A DNA stretch of 64,000 nucleotides, taken from Chara braunii. Taxonomy: Eukaryota; Streptophyta; Charophyceae; Charales; Characeae. Location of the stretch: positions 1,630,614 through 1,694,613 of the forward strand of contig BFEA01000053.1 in NCBI GenBank assembly GCA_003427395.1, given 5' to 3'. The translations under genes were made by a program, and so were the position numbers. The notes under the pieces are model-generated. The model did no database searches. It saw only the letters and a list, made by a program, of their open reading frames with translations, and had not been told where the DNA came from. Of this stretch, positions 42,981 through 54,680 are shown in pieces. How positions within the stretch are numbered: position 1 is the stretch's first letter; each line of letters opens with the position of its first letter.

Positions 42981-43099
42981 GTCCTTTGGGACATCCGTTA
43001 AAATTGGAACGATACAGAGACAATTAGCATGGCCCCTGCGCCAGGATGACATGCATAAATCGAGAAATGGTCAAAAAAAAAAAAAAAAAAAAAAAAAAA
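42981..43099 (+). pseudogene. U6 spliceosomal snRNA retropseudogene with poly(A) tail
   Basis: 42981-43072 matches plant U6 snRNA over nearly its full length: the 5' GTCC..TTTGGGACATCCG stem, AATTGGAACGATACAGAGA (with the ACAGAGA box), TTAGCATGGCCCCTGCG (with the AGC triad), GATGACATGCATAAATCG and GAGAAATGGTC. It differs at several sites (for example ACAGAGACAATTAGC where AGAAGATTAGC is usual; CGCCAGG for CGCAAGG). A true U6 gene ends in a T run; this one is followed by 27 A (43073-43099), the mark of LINE-mediated reverse transcription. No upstream USE or TATA arrangement is seen. Confidence 0.9.
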
Positions 43100-43472
43100 G
43101 TCATCAATTTCCAAGATATGTTTCTTTCTGATTTTCGTACTCTTTCCTGAAGTGACTTGGGATTGGTTCGTTGATTGTGTGAGCCTTTGTCAATGTCTGT
43201 CACAGTATGAAGCTGTCCAATTGTGAATAGTGAAATACAATAAGTTGTGTTTAGTACTGTTTACTTAACTTCATTACTTCTTCTTTTTTTTCTTTTTTTC
43301 CAATCCGGACATTTTTTATGTCTGGTGTACAGGTCCAGACGGTCCGGGTCCGATCTTGTCTGGTTGTCCGGCGCCTGTCCAGATTACCGGACGTCTGGAC
43401 CAGTCCAGACAAATGTCTGGGCCTCAGTCCAGACATCTAAGGGTCCGAGTCCGCGGTTACCATGGTTCACTC

Positions 43473-43735
43473 ACTTTTTTCTCAAAAAAAATAAATAAAT
43501 AAATATTTTTTACAGGGCAAAAAAAAAAATTATAACTGCAACATAGAGTGAAGATTGCTTTTGCCTACCGGATCTTGACACAAAAGCTCTTGTCTTGTCT
43601 CCACATTTGTCTCTGAGATGAAAATCTTCCTCAATTCCGAGAGATTATGGATCTGTAGTCCCATTATTGAAAAAATAGAAAATATTTAGTAAAACACTAG
43701 GCTACCAGCCAGGCTGCCCGGGTGACCTTGTTTCC
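43473..43735. other. A/T-run spacer
   Basis: Short A runs and AAATAAAT repeats near 43485-43530; nothing else seen. Confidence 0.35.
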
Positions 43736-44306
43736 CCGGTGTCGGGACTGGTGAGTCCCGAATAACTTCCCATCACTTGAGAGACTGAATATGGGCAAAT
43801 TGTGCACAACAGAGAAATCTCGAGTGAGGAGGCAGGAGAGAGAAAAGACAAAGGATTAGGCCGCAGGAGGGAGTGATGTCCTGGGGTGAGAACCCCAGAA
43901 GGGAAGAACAAGCAACGACAAGCAAGCAAGCGCAAGAACAGGGGCACATAGAACATAGCATGAGGCCGGGAGGGCCGTTGGAATGCAATAAGGCTAAGGC
44001 CAAAAGGCCCTTGAACCAGCAAAAGCAGCACGACAGCGATAAAGGAATGAGGGAGTCGAGGGATGGGCGGCCCAGAGGCCACGGGAAGATAGAGAACGAG
44101 GGGTCAACATACAGGCCACCTACGGGAGCCTCGAGGTAGAGACCCGCGACCAAAAGTACCGGCGCGCGCAAGGCGCAAGAAAAGACAAGGGAGAGGAGTC
44201 ACCATGGGGCGGCAAACCGCCCAAGGGACTTGGGACACCTCGGGGAAAGGCACCCGGAGCCACATGGGACTAAGTAAAAATAATGGCATCCGGGGCGAAA
44301 TGTGCC

Positions 44307-44403
44307 AGGGACCGTCGGCGGGCCTAAGTGTCGGGGACCACCGACGGGACTAAGTATTGGGGACCACCGACGGGACTAAGTGTCGGGGACCACCGACGGG
44401 ACA
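44307..44403 (+). repeat. 26-bp minisatellite, each unit palindromic
   Basis: Units begin at 44331, 44357 and 44383, with a diverged one before. Each contains TCGGGGACCACCGA, whose TCGG/CCGA ends pair. Confidence 0.8.
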
Positions 44404-44937
44404 AGTGGCGGGGGCATGTGATAACCCAAGAAGAAGCGGCGGCACCGCATGACGGAAAATAATAAAGGAAAGGTGCACCGTCAAGATCGAGATCTTGACG
44501 GTCAAGAATATTAGCACCACTAGTGCAAGCACTAGCGGTAGCAAATGGGAAGGCCGAAAAGAAAAGAAAAGGTAAAGAAACTTGAGGTGGGAGGCATGGG
44601 AGCAATCTGAAAAATCTCGGATCAGCCTCCCTCAAGAAAATGGAGTAAAAAAAGACCCCATGTGAAAAATAGCCCTCCGGGAGAAAATCGGAGTACGAGG
44701 GGCTACTATGGGAGGAAAGTAGGAGTGAAGGGAAGCTGCAATGGGCATGAGAAGGCCATTATTGCAGTCCGAGATATAACGGCAAGCACTAAGAGGAAAA
44801 GGCTACAAAAGGGCCTTAACAGCCACTTGACACTTAGCATGCAAGAAAACAGAGAGAAAAAAAAAAAAAAAGTGGGAGAATAAAACAAAAAGAGTGAGAG
44901 GGAGTGAGTGAGTTGGCCGTCAGTAGGGACTGCCACA

Positions 44938-44961
44938 AGTAGGGACTGGCAGGTCCCTACT
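44938..44961. repeat. 9-bp hairpin AGTAGGGAC / GTCCCTACT
   Basis: Perfect stem with loop TGGCAG. A relative at 46191-46218 (GCAGTAGGGAC / GTCCCAACTGC, loop TAGCAG, one mismatch) sits at the equivalent place of the second 1.24-kb unit. A third GGGACT/AGTCCC hairpin is at 43742-43761. Confidence 0.75.
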
Positions 44962-45095
44962 GTCCAAGAAAGGAGGAAAAGAAAAGAGAAAAGAAAAGAA
45001 AAGAAAAGAGAAAAAGGCCTTAATGGTAAAAAACGGTCACTTGGGGAGACTCATCCGTGACCACATTCATTTTGGAATATGGCGATTACAAAACA

Positions 45096-45142
45096 CTTTG
45101 ATTTTCTTTGATTTTTGCAGAGGAAATCAAAGAAAATCAAGG
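45096..45142. repeat. 17-19 bp perfect hairpin
   Basis: TTGATTTTCTTTGATTT (45098-45114) and its exact complement (45124-45140) with a 9-base loop TTGCAGAGG; one G-T and one C-G pair extend it. The AT-rich stem resembles a small-RNA hairpin but is shorter than typical plant miRNA precursors. Confidence 0.8.
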
Positions 45143-46230
45143 CCCCTTGCAACCGGAATAAAACGGATTACATGCATGATGAGAAACACATGTTTTAAGT
45201 GCATCCGAAGCCAAAATCAAGTCCGTATGCACTTGGGAATCGACCGTTTCTTTTTCTTTTGAGTAAGGGCTAGTTGTGGGGCATTGGGGCTAGGGAATTG
45301 ACCCCCATTGCAGTCCGAGTTGCAATGGACTGCATAGGGATGCCTACGCTAAGGGAAAATGAGCCACGACAAGCCCGGAAGGCTAGAAAAGAGCGATTTC
45401 GGCATGCGACAAGTAAAGACGGTAAACGACAACTGTGAGATGAGATCTCACGGCCTAGAAAAATCAGCACACATGTAGAGATGATGGGATCACCAAGGGC
45501 AAGGGGCCCCAAAAATAAAAATGCGACACCATCAGGAATGTTGTCAGGGGCCAAGTGGGTCCAAATAATAAAAATCGAAAAACGGGACATGCTCCGCGTG
45601 GGACCGTTGGCGGGACAAGAAAATGAAACTAGTATGGAGGAGAATGGCGGGGACTTGGGATGTCCCAAGGGGACCATGAGCAAGCACAAGGAATATTTGT
45701 GCAAACAAACGGCACCGTCGAGATCTAGGATCTAAACGGTGAAAAATATTAGCACCACTAGTGCTTGTGGGAGAGCCATGGGGTGAAAAGAAAGCAAAAT
45801 AATACTGTTGGGAGGGCTGCCCAGCAGTCCGAGATATCTCGAACTAGCTAGGCGTGAGAAAATATAGCCTCAAGAGGCTCAACATGAGAAAAAGGCTGCC
45901 CTTGGAAAATCGGAGCAAGGGGGGTTCAAAATTGGACAAAAGGAGGCAAAGTGGAGCCCTCTAGGAGCATGGGGGCGCCATGGTTGGAATCCGAGATATA
46001 ACGGCCAAGAGCCAGCCATGAACTTAGCCTTGAATGAGGTCCTAGGGCCTAGAAAGAGGGTGTGCAGCAGTTTGACCGTTGTCACAACTGAAATAAAAGA
46101 AACGAATGAAAAATGAGAGAGAAATGAGGGAGACTGAGATAAAAAGGGAGAAACGAGAGGAGGAGAGTGTGCCGGCCTATAGGGAGCTGCGCAGTAGGGA
46201 CTAGCAGGTCCCAACTGCGACCTCATCCCT

Positions 46231-47395
46231 CCTAGAATGAGGGAGGGCAATCCGGATTGTAGGGATATGGCCCTTGGGGCCATATCTCAATAAAATCTGA
46301 ATTAAAAAGCAGAAAATGAGAGAAAAGGCAAAAAGGAAGTGACCGGTTTTCTTTTCGGCCATGGATCTGAGATCAGATCTCATGGTGGAGAGGAACTAGC
46401 CGTTTTTTGTGGGCCAGCTCAAAACGGCTAGCTCCGGAATGAGGTGGCAGCCAAAAATGGAAAGAAACAAAAGAAGAAAAGGGACAAAACTGTGCATTTG
46501 GCCCAAAAAGAGAGCCAGATGCACAAAAAATTAAAAAAGTGGACTTAGGGGCTCAAAATTGAAGCAAGGACTACTAGGGGGTAGCACGGATTATTGTTGG
46601 CCTTGGATCTCAGCCAGATCCAAGGCTGAAAATGTGCCGCCACATAGAAAAATGCTCCGGCCTACCCAAGGGAGTCTGAAACTTCAAGAAATCGAGAAAA
46701 AAAACATAAGTTTTTTTTCTTTCAAGTAAAATTGCCCCTTGGGCATTAGGCAACATTTGTGAGGCAAAAAGGAGGCCGGAGTAGGCCAAGAGGCAATCCG
46801 AGTTGGTACCAACCACTCGCACTGCATGTACTTGGCCAAAAAGAGGCCCGGGTACCTCGGGGAAGACCTAGTAGTGAATTTTTTCCTTAGGGGTACCTCG
46901 GTTCACCTCAAGGCTCATGGGGAGGTTTATGGGCTGGCCGGACTGCTGGTTTCAGCCTACATAAGCTGGGAATTCAGTCCGCCACTTTCACTATTGCATG
47001 AGGAGTGTCCATGCTGCCCAAGTGAGCTCGTGAGAGCAGTCTTTCACTTGGAGAGAGGAGCGGGGAGCCCATGCTAGTTTAGGAGCTCGGTGGACCCCAA
47101 GAGTTAGGGAGAGGAGCTCTAGGAACTAGAGGTAGTGAGGTTGGCACTAGGGGAGGTGATCCGCCATAGCCCCCTGGGTGTGAGGAAGAGAGAGAGGTTA
47201 GAGGGAGCCCCATTAGCCCTCCAAGAGGGGAGGACTCCATCGCCATGGTGATGGGAGCTTGAGGCAACTTGGGAAGAGGCGAGAAAGGAAGGAGAAAGGC
47301 TTGAAGAAGGAGGGAGCCATAGCCAAGGAGAAGTTGTACAAGGAGGAGGAAAGCATCATCAAGATCTGAGACTCCATCTCCAAGATATTGACAAG
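46231..47395. other. No gene recognised
   Basis: Purine-leaning sequence with small palindromes (for example GAGATCAGATCTC at about 46370). Frames of 60-83 codons have no family content. Confidence 0.35.
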
Positions 47396-47640
47396 GTGAG
47401 TGGAAGGAAGAAGATGCATATTCTTCTCCATCTTCTTCCCCATCTTCTTCTTCATCTTCTTCTTCATCTTCTTCTTCTTTTTCTCCTTCTCCTTCTTCTT
47501 CCTTTTCTTCTCCTTATCCTTCTTCTTCTTCTTCATAGTCTTCTTCTTCTTCATCTCCTTCTCCTTATTCTTCTTCTTCTTTCTCTCCTCCTCCTTCTCC
47601 TTCATCTTCTTCTCGTTATTGGGATAATCAAGATCTTGTT
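47396..47640 (+). repeat. (TTC)n-rich microsatellite
   Basis: CTTCTT and CATCTT repeats. All long frames here are Phe/Leu- or Lys-rich artefacts. Confidence 0.9.
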
Positions 47641-48475
47641 TTTCATTCACATGCTAGTAGGTAAAACTCCGATTCTTCTATGGATGATCTCATGTTGATT
47701 ACTTGTGATTTGGGGTACTCAAACTTTTGCTTTTCGCTCACATGCTAGTAGGTAGTGTTCCGATTCTTCTATGGAAGGTCTCACATCGATTACTTGTGAT
47801 TTGGGCTACTCAAACTCTTGTTTTTCATTCACATGCTAGTAGGTAGTGCTCCGATTCTTCTATGGATGATCTCATGTTAATTACTTGTGATTTGGGCTAC
47901 TCGCACTCTTGCTTTTCACTCATACACTAGTAGGTAGTGCACCACAATTTTCATGATTGATCTTTGATGCAATCTTGGTGATTAGGGCTACTCACACTCT
48001 TGCTTTTCACTCATACAACTAGTAGGTAGTACACTGCAGCTTTCATGGAGGATCTTTGATGCAATCTTGGTGATTTGGGCTACTCACACTCTTGTTTTTC
48101 AGTCATACAACTAGTAGGTAGTACACCGCAACTTTTATGGATGATCTTTGATGCAATCTTGGTGATCTAGCTTACTCAAGTTCATACCTTTCACTCGTAC
48201 ACTAGTGGGTAGTGCACCACAACTTTCATGGATGATCTTTGATGCAATTTTGATGATCTAGCTTACTCAAGTTCATACCTTTCACTCATACACTAGTGGG
48301 TAGTGCACCGCAACTTCCATAAATGATCTTTGATGCAATCTTGGTGATCTAGCTTACTCAAGTTCATACCTTTCACTCACACACTAGCAGGAGTGCACCG
48401 CTTCTTTCATAGATGACCTTTGGTTCAACCTTGGTGATATTGCGTACTTAGACTCTTGCTTTCGCTCACGTGATA
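47641..48475 (+). repeat. 91-bp satellite array, about nine copies
   Basis: Anchor CTAGTAGGTAGTG recurs every 91 bases (for example CTAGTAGG T positions 47655, 47746, 47837, 47928). Units contain a GGGCTACTCACACTCTTG-like segment and diverge gradually to the right. Confidence 0.9.
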
Positions 48476-50690
48476 ATATCTGATATTTTGGATCTTACTA
48501 CGATGATCTTTCCTCCATGTGCATGTCTTTTCCTTTAGTTCTAGCTTCTCATTGTCATGTTCATGTGCGTCGTAATGTTTCAAATCTTACTTTGATGATC
48601 TCTCCCCTATGTGCTTATGCTTTCCTTTAGTTCTAGCTTATCATTGTCATGTTCATATGTGTTGTAATGTTCCGGATCTTACTTAGATGATCTCTCTTCT
48701 ATGTGCACGTGCTTTCCTTTAGTTTTAGCTTCTCATTGTCATGTTCATGCGCGTTGTGATGTTATGAATCTTACGTAGTTGATCTCTCCTCTATCTGTTT
48801 ATGCTTTCCTCTAGTTCTAGATTCTCATTGTCATGTTCATGTGTATGTTTCGGATCTTACTTAGATGATCCCTCCTCTATGTGCATGTGCTTTCCACTAG
48901 ATCTAGCTTCCCATTGTCATGTTCATATACATTGTGATGTTCCGGATCTCACTTAGATCATCTCTCATCTATGTGCATGTGCTTTCCTATAGTTCTAGCT
49001 TCTCATTGTCATGTTCATATGTGTTGTCATGTTCCGGATCTTGCTTAGATAATCTCTTCTCTACATGCATGTGTCTTTCCACCAGTTCTAGCTTCTCGTT
49101 GCCATGTCCATGTGTGTTGTGATGTTCCGGATCTTACTTAGATGATCTCTCCTCTATGTGATTGTGCTTTCCTTTAGGTCTAGCTTCTCATTGTCATGTT
49201 CATGTGTGTTGTAATGTTCCGGATCTTACTTAAATAATCCCTCCTCTATGTGCATGTGTTTTCCACCAGATCTAGCTTCTCGTTGTCATGTTCATATACA
49301 TTGAGATGTTCCGGATCTTACTTAGATGATCCCTCCTCTATGTGCATGTGCTTTCCTCCAGTTCTAAATTCTCATTGTCATGTTCATGTGTGTTGTGATG
49401 TTCCGAACCTTACTTATATGATCTCTCCTCTATGTGCATGTGCTTTCCTTTAGTTCTAGCTTCTCATTGTCATGTTCATGTGTGTTGTGATGTTCTGGAT
49501 CTTACTTAGACGATCTCTTCGCTATATGCATGTGCATTTCCACTAGTTCTAGCTTCTCGTTGTCACGTTCATGTGTGTGGTGATGTTCCGGATCTTACTT
49601 AGATGATCTCTCCTCTAATGTGCATGTGCTTTCCTATAGTTCTAGCTTCTCATTGTCATGTTCATATGTGTTGTGATGTTTCAGATCTTGCTTAGATGAT
49701 CTCTTCTCTATATNNNNNNNNNNNNNNNNNNNNNNNNNNNNNNNNNNNNNNNNNNNNNNNNNNNNNNNNNNNNNNNNNNNNNNNNNNNNNNNNNNNNNNN
49801 NNNNNNNNNNNNNNNNNNNNNNNNNNNNNNNNNNNNNNNNNNNNNNNNNNNNNNNNNNNNNNNNNNNNNNNNNNNNNNNNNNNTGTGTTGTGATGTTCCG
49901 GATCTTACTTAGATGATCTCTCCTCTCTGTGCATGTGCTTTCCTATAGTTCTAGCTTCTCATTGTCATGTTCATATGTATTGTAATGTTCAGGATCGTAC
50001 TTAGATTATCTCTCCTCTATATGCATGTGCTTTCCTTTAGTCCTAGCTTCTCATTGTCATGTTCATACGTGTTGTGATGTTCCGGATCTTACTTAGATGA
50101 TCTCTCCTCTATATGTTTGTCCTTTCGTTTAGTTCTAGCTTCTCATTGTCATGTTCATGTGTGTTGTAATGTTTCAGATCTTACTTAGATGATCCCTCCT
50201 CTATGTGCATGTGCTTTCCACTAGATCTAGCTTCTCATTGTCATGTTTATATACATTGTGATGTTTCGGATCTTACTTAGATTATCTCCTCTATGTGCAT
50301 GTGTTTTCCTTCAGATCTAGCTGCTCATTGTCATGTTCATGTGTGTTGTGATATTCCGGATCTTACTTAAATGATTTGTCCTCTATGTGCATGTGCTTTC
50401 CTTTAGTTCTAGTTTCTCATTGTCATGTTCATATATATTGTGATGTTCCGGATCTTACTTAAATGATCTCTCCTCTATGTGCATGTGCTCTACTTTCGTT
50501 CAAGCTTCTCATTGTCGTGTTCATGCATGTCGTGATGTTCCTGTCCTTACTTAGTTGGATCTCTCCTCTATGTGCATATGATTTCCACTAGTCCTAGCTT
50601 CTCATTGTCAAGTTCATGCTTGATGTGGTGATCCGGATTATACTCAGTTGATCTCTCCCCTATCTGCATGTGTTTTCCACTAAGTTTAGC
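48476..50690 (+). repeat. 93-bp satellite array, about 23 copies including the gap
   Basis: Unit landmarks are TTCCGGATCTTACTTAGATG, CTCCTCTATGTGCATGTGCT and CTTCTCATTGTCATGTTCAT, period 92-93. It may be related to the 91-bp family, since both share a GATGATCTYT word. The array is interrupted by 170 N. The last unit runs into GTGAACGAGGGGAG at about 50699. Confidence 0.9.
49714..49883. other. Assembly gap, 170 N
   Basis: Unknown bases inside the satellite; true array length is undetermined. Confidence 0.99.
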
Positions 50691-50732
50691 TTTTCATTAG
50701 TGAACGAGGGGAGAAAGCGTGGTGGAGAGAGA

Positions 50733-50812
<80 letters not shown>

Positions 50813-53800
50813 AACAGAGAGAGAGAGAGAAAGAGAAAGAGAGGGAGGGAGAAGGAGAGAGAGAGAAGGGATTTTTAATCCTAATCAAGTCATCACCCGT
50901 AGTAGCAGCGAAATGTCGGTCACCCATCCCATAGTAAAGGATCTACTAAGCATGAACCGAATACTATAACACATATGAACTTGCAAATTGAGAAACTAAG
51001 ACTACCGGAAAGTACTTGCACATAGAGGAGAGATCATCTAAGTAAGATCCGGAACATTCCTCACTTGGCATATGACTAATCCTTCTCCCCTCACTTGGTA
51101 CATTGCCAGGGTGCGAACGGTAAGAAGAAATCAGACCTCACTTGGTGGAGAAAGAGGGCAAGAGGAGGATAGCCGGTCCCTTGCGTCACGAAGAAGGCAA
51201 AGGAAAGGACGGATGAGAAAGTGGAAAAAAGAGGCGGAACCCAAGAAGGACTATAAGTGAAAGCACGGTCAGTTCGACTCAACCATTTCCCCGACTGCAT
51301 GACTATGAGAAGAGGATGGGCTGATTGAGTAAAGAAAAGGGAACAAAGAACAGCCAAGGAGTTTGAAAAGATAGGCATGTGGGAAAGGCTATGTGTTGAC
51401 CCCCAACGGGGGACGACATGAATTTTTGCTTTGTGTGGGATTGTGCAGGTGAGTGATGGCAAAGGATGCCTTGAGCGGAATAGGGCCGGGAGGAACTGGG
51501 CACCAAGAAGGAAAGGGAAGAGGGACAAAGGGGCTACGGGACCCTTAGCATAGAGCCAACCCACGGAAATGACTTTTGCGCTTGAGCCTTGGAGTGTAAA
51601 TGAGAGTGCAATCTTCCCGAGGGAAATGTGAAGTCATCATGTAAAGGCCCCGAAAAGATTAAGGGGCCCGCTTCAATCAGTTGAGAGTGAATTATGAGAC
51701 TCAAGGGGTGCATAGAGGCGAGGGGGAGGACGGCGTCGCCGCACCTCGATGACGCCGTAGGGACACAAGGTTCAGGGAAATAGTGCGCGGCCTAAGGATA
51801 GCGCTTAGCCTGCCCACAAAAGAAGAAAAAAAAAACTCTCAAAGAACCCCTGGACTGCTTGCGTATTGGAAGGAGCAATTGCTTGAGAATACAACAAAGA
51901 ATCGAGAAAAATTCAGCGCTACGGAATGACCAGCGAGACTACCACCCGGCTTGAGGGCTGAGCTACATCCCCAATGTCAAAGCCCTCTCGCGCAATGGCC
52001 CACCCCCATCCATCTCAAAGCACTCAGTGGGGGTGATCTTCGGACGAACGGCCCGGACCTGAGCATAAGCATGGGCGGGCCGAGCCAACTGGGACCTGCA
52101 GTGGGGTCGACTAAGGCTCGAATGTCTACCGGGGTTTGACCCTACAAAAATGGTGGAGGTGACGGGCAAGGGTTAAATTGACCCTTGCGATTCCGACGGG
52201 AGCGCCCGACGCATTGACGTGTACACAACCCAAGATGAGGAAAATGGACTTGTGTTTGCTCTTTCCCTTGTGAGAAATCAGATTTGATAGTGGCTGGGCG
52301 CATGGCATAGCCAGGCCTGGAGGTATAACATGCATGCTATGCACTTGATCACTCATTTCATTGGAGAATGACTCTAACCCTCCTTCGTCCGATGCTCATG
52401 TTCGCGAGTCTGGGGAAGCCTTGGGCAAGTCGCAGGTTGACCCTTCCTCTTCGTATGAAAGAAGGGCTCCGGTTACCTGGCAAGCGGTTGGTGCTTCGGC
52501 TTAGGCCGGGTTCCAATTAAATTCCCGAGGCAGAGGGATCCGACCGGACGGGTGTCCTTCTATCTTCTTCTTTGAGCTCAGTGGGCTCATGCACTTTGCA
52601 CTTTTTTTGAAATGCTTGAAGGAACCAACATGAACACAACGGGTCATCAAGAAGGAACAGTCCCGCTCTATGAAAGGACAGACAAGTGAAGAGAAAGAGA
52701 ATAGAGGAAGTTGCTAGACTCCAAGGAAAACTAGCTCGCCTTTGAAGATTCTCACGAGAAGGAATCAACCACTACGTATGAAAATAGGGGGAGTGACACT
52801 CATTGTCCTGAGAAAAAAATGTGAGTTATGGGTAGGAAGCGTTGGGAGCACCAAGGGAAAGGCACTTGTATTCTATGTATCCCACTTGGGACTTGTGTTT
52901 GCATGATGGGATTTGAGCGTCCTGCCTTTCGGAAGGAAAGGATGGCTCTGCACCGGCCGGTGCGGGTTGCGAAATGTCGCTCTCTTTTTGTAGGCTGCCG
53001 TGTGTTCATGTGTGGAGGTCAGACCACCGAGCTGTCGAACGGGAGTTTGTCACGCCGGTTGATTTAGTACCATTCCCGTTCGAGCTTTGACGAGCTTTGC
53101 TCGATGATCTGTCGGGCGGGGTGCGAAGCGTCTCCTCAGGCGGGGCTCAGCCTGTTGGCTGGCGGGGGGAGTACCACTGCATGCGGACGAAGACGGAGCC
53201 TTGGAGATGATTAGTAGTTTCTCGTAGCATGGTTTGGGAAAGGCTGATTCTTGTCAGACAGATGGAAGTGAATGCCCGGACGGCTGACTTTTGTCCCTGT
53301 ATTTAGGCACACGGGGTAACCCTCGGTGTCGGTACGGATGTGCAAAAGCGGCAAGACGGGATGGGGTATTTTGGGTACAAGGAAAGGGCTAACGCCTTGC
53401 CGGAGCCTGGGTACAGCGCTCGCGACGGTTGAGCTGCGCTTGAGGTATGGGGTAAAACTCTACCGATAGTAAGCGGAGAGACCATATTGGGGATGACCGG
53501 TGAGGAGATGACCGACCCGTATATGAGACTGCCTGATCTTCTTTATGTGTTCCCCCCTCCGTAAAGATTGATTGAGCATGGATTGTTGGACGGGCATATT
53601 TCTAAGTCTATTCCCCCTCCCTTCTAAGTCCACACGAGTAAGAGATGATCAGAAGGAAGGAGGATAGAGGTCAGTTGGAATGGAACCAAGAGAAGGAATG
53701 TGGAGGAAATGGATAGTCGACCAAGGGTATTATGGGAAGGAGGTACTTAGGAATGGGGAGGTAAATTAGGGAGACCTTGATGAGGGGTCTGAAATAATTC

Positions 53801-53895
53801 TCATCTAGGATAAGGGTTGACCTGACTAGAAGGACCGGTTGGTACTCTTTTATGAAAACAGAGGTCGGGTGCTGAAACAAGAGGTCGGGTGCTGA
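50641..53895 (+). repeat. 3.26-kb direct repeat, left copy (candidate long LTR)
   Basis: Identical, as far as compared, to 60736-64000 except for ten fewer bases in a GA tract (about 50727-50865). It contains a 40-bp inverted piece of the neighbouring 93-bp satellite (51018-51057) and no credible gene. It flanks unknown genes, gag and protease, so an LTR is likely, but the right copy starts at a one-N contig join and the window ends inside it. A duplicated 20-bp word GAGGTCGGGTGCTGAAACAA lies at 53861-53900. Confidence 0.75.
51018..51057 (-). repeat. Inverted fragment of the 93-bp satellite
   Basis: GCACATAGAGGAGAGATCAT and the following 20 bases are the reverse complement of the satellite consensus just upstream. 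The same fragment is at 61123-61162 in the right copy. Confidence 0.85.
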
Positions 53896-53938
53896 AACAA
53901 GATGGTTGCCTTTCCTGATCTATACCAGCGGCCCGGAA

Positions 53939-54680
53939 ATGCCAGTAGATGTAAAGGATGGTGTATCGGTCGTCCTCTCGGAAGATGGAGCGTGGACGGA
54001 CCTTGAACCAGCGTATCAAACAACAACGCTAGAAGGGGAGAACGTTTTTCTTTGGATAGAGACAGTATGGACTAATGTTAGCTTGACGAGGTTGTCGCCA
54101 AGTTTAATGGATTTGGAATTCCGAGGGACAGTGGAAGCCTGGGGGTGGGTCTACTTGTCACAAGTTGGGGAGAATGCTATGGTCATAGAGTTGGCACTCG
54201 GGAACGCGCCGGATGAACTGTTTAGGAAGGCAAAAGCGGAGGTTGTGTGGGTTGCGTGTCATGGAAAGGATAGACGTGCGAGTGGAACTTGGGGATAGAG
54301 GGAGCATGAGGCGACCCGTCAGAACCATATGATGTGTGTTGCCTCCCTTCCTGGTGGATGCGGTTTTCGGAACCCGAAGCAGACTAGTACGGATATGTCA
54401 GTCCATCACGAACCTCGGACTACACCAGTGCGCTAGGCAAGCCTTCTTTCGGTTGTCGGTAGAAATGTGGCCTTTTGAGGGGAACTGGGCGGACGAGTTG
54501 GCCGAGATACTGAACTGCCTCAGCATAGACGATGTTTTTGTCTCTAGCTCCGTGCACTGGGGGATAGTCTGTAGAAATGTGGCAGTAGGGGAGACGTTTC
54601 TGGAAGGGGTGAAAGAGTTGTTCTATAACGAAGAGGACGACTTCAGCGATGAGGACGAGGATGATGAGATAGAGGACTGA
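53939..54680 (+). pseudogene. Unknown-family paralogue A (frameshifted)
   Basis: First of four tandem relatives. The first frame (ATG 53939 to 54298) contains ENVFLWIETVW and WVYLSQVGENAMVIELALGN. The second frame (54336-54680) contains LPPFLVDAVFG, EMWPFEGNWADELAEILNCL and a very acidic tail (EEDDFSDEDEDDEIED). A frameshift between them leaves the gene broken. Conserved positions match copies B-D: VE..W, a (Y/V)LS block, a central (V)P.F..D..FG and (E/M).PF.G..A.E(V/L). No known family recognised. It starts right after the left 3.26-kb repeat. Confidence 0.55.

Larger units (their letters stand above)
42460..43472. mobile_element. Non-autonomous hAT-like element with perfect 8-bp target duplication
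   Basis: GTTCACTC flanks it on both sides (42460-42467 and 43465-43472). Element ends are CATGGCAAACGG on the left (42468) and, inverted on the right (ending 43464), CATGGTAACCGCGG: short imperfect terminal repeats. Inside both ends are many GTCTGGAC/GTCCAGAC words (42480-42555 and 43319-43436), like hAT subterminal repeats. The 997-bp body has no transposase. It includes a short acidic frame near 42715, a (GA)n run and a U6 retropseudogene. The decayed hAT transposase ends only about 270 bp away, but its own ends were not found, so a functional link is unproven. Confidence 0.8.
43736..46230 (+). repeat. Diverged direct repeat, about 1.24-kb period, rich in hairpins
   Basis: Landmarks recur in order about 1.22-1.27 kb apart: TTAGCACCACTAGTGC (44511 and 45749), AATCGGAG (about 44688 and 45908), TCCGAGATATAACGGC (about 44768 and 45990) and CAGTAGGGACT (44921 and 46192). 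No coding frames are convincing. Palindromes sit at matching places, for example CCGTCAAGATC/GATCTTGACGG near 44478 versus a weaker CACCGT/ACGGTG near 45714. It may be two remnants of one non-coding mobile element or of an LTR. Confidence 0.6.

Noticed and set aside
47213-47650. Lys/Glu-rich minus-strand ORF and Leu/Phe-rich plus-strand ORFs
   Set aside because: Translations of a TTC microsatellite.
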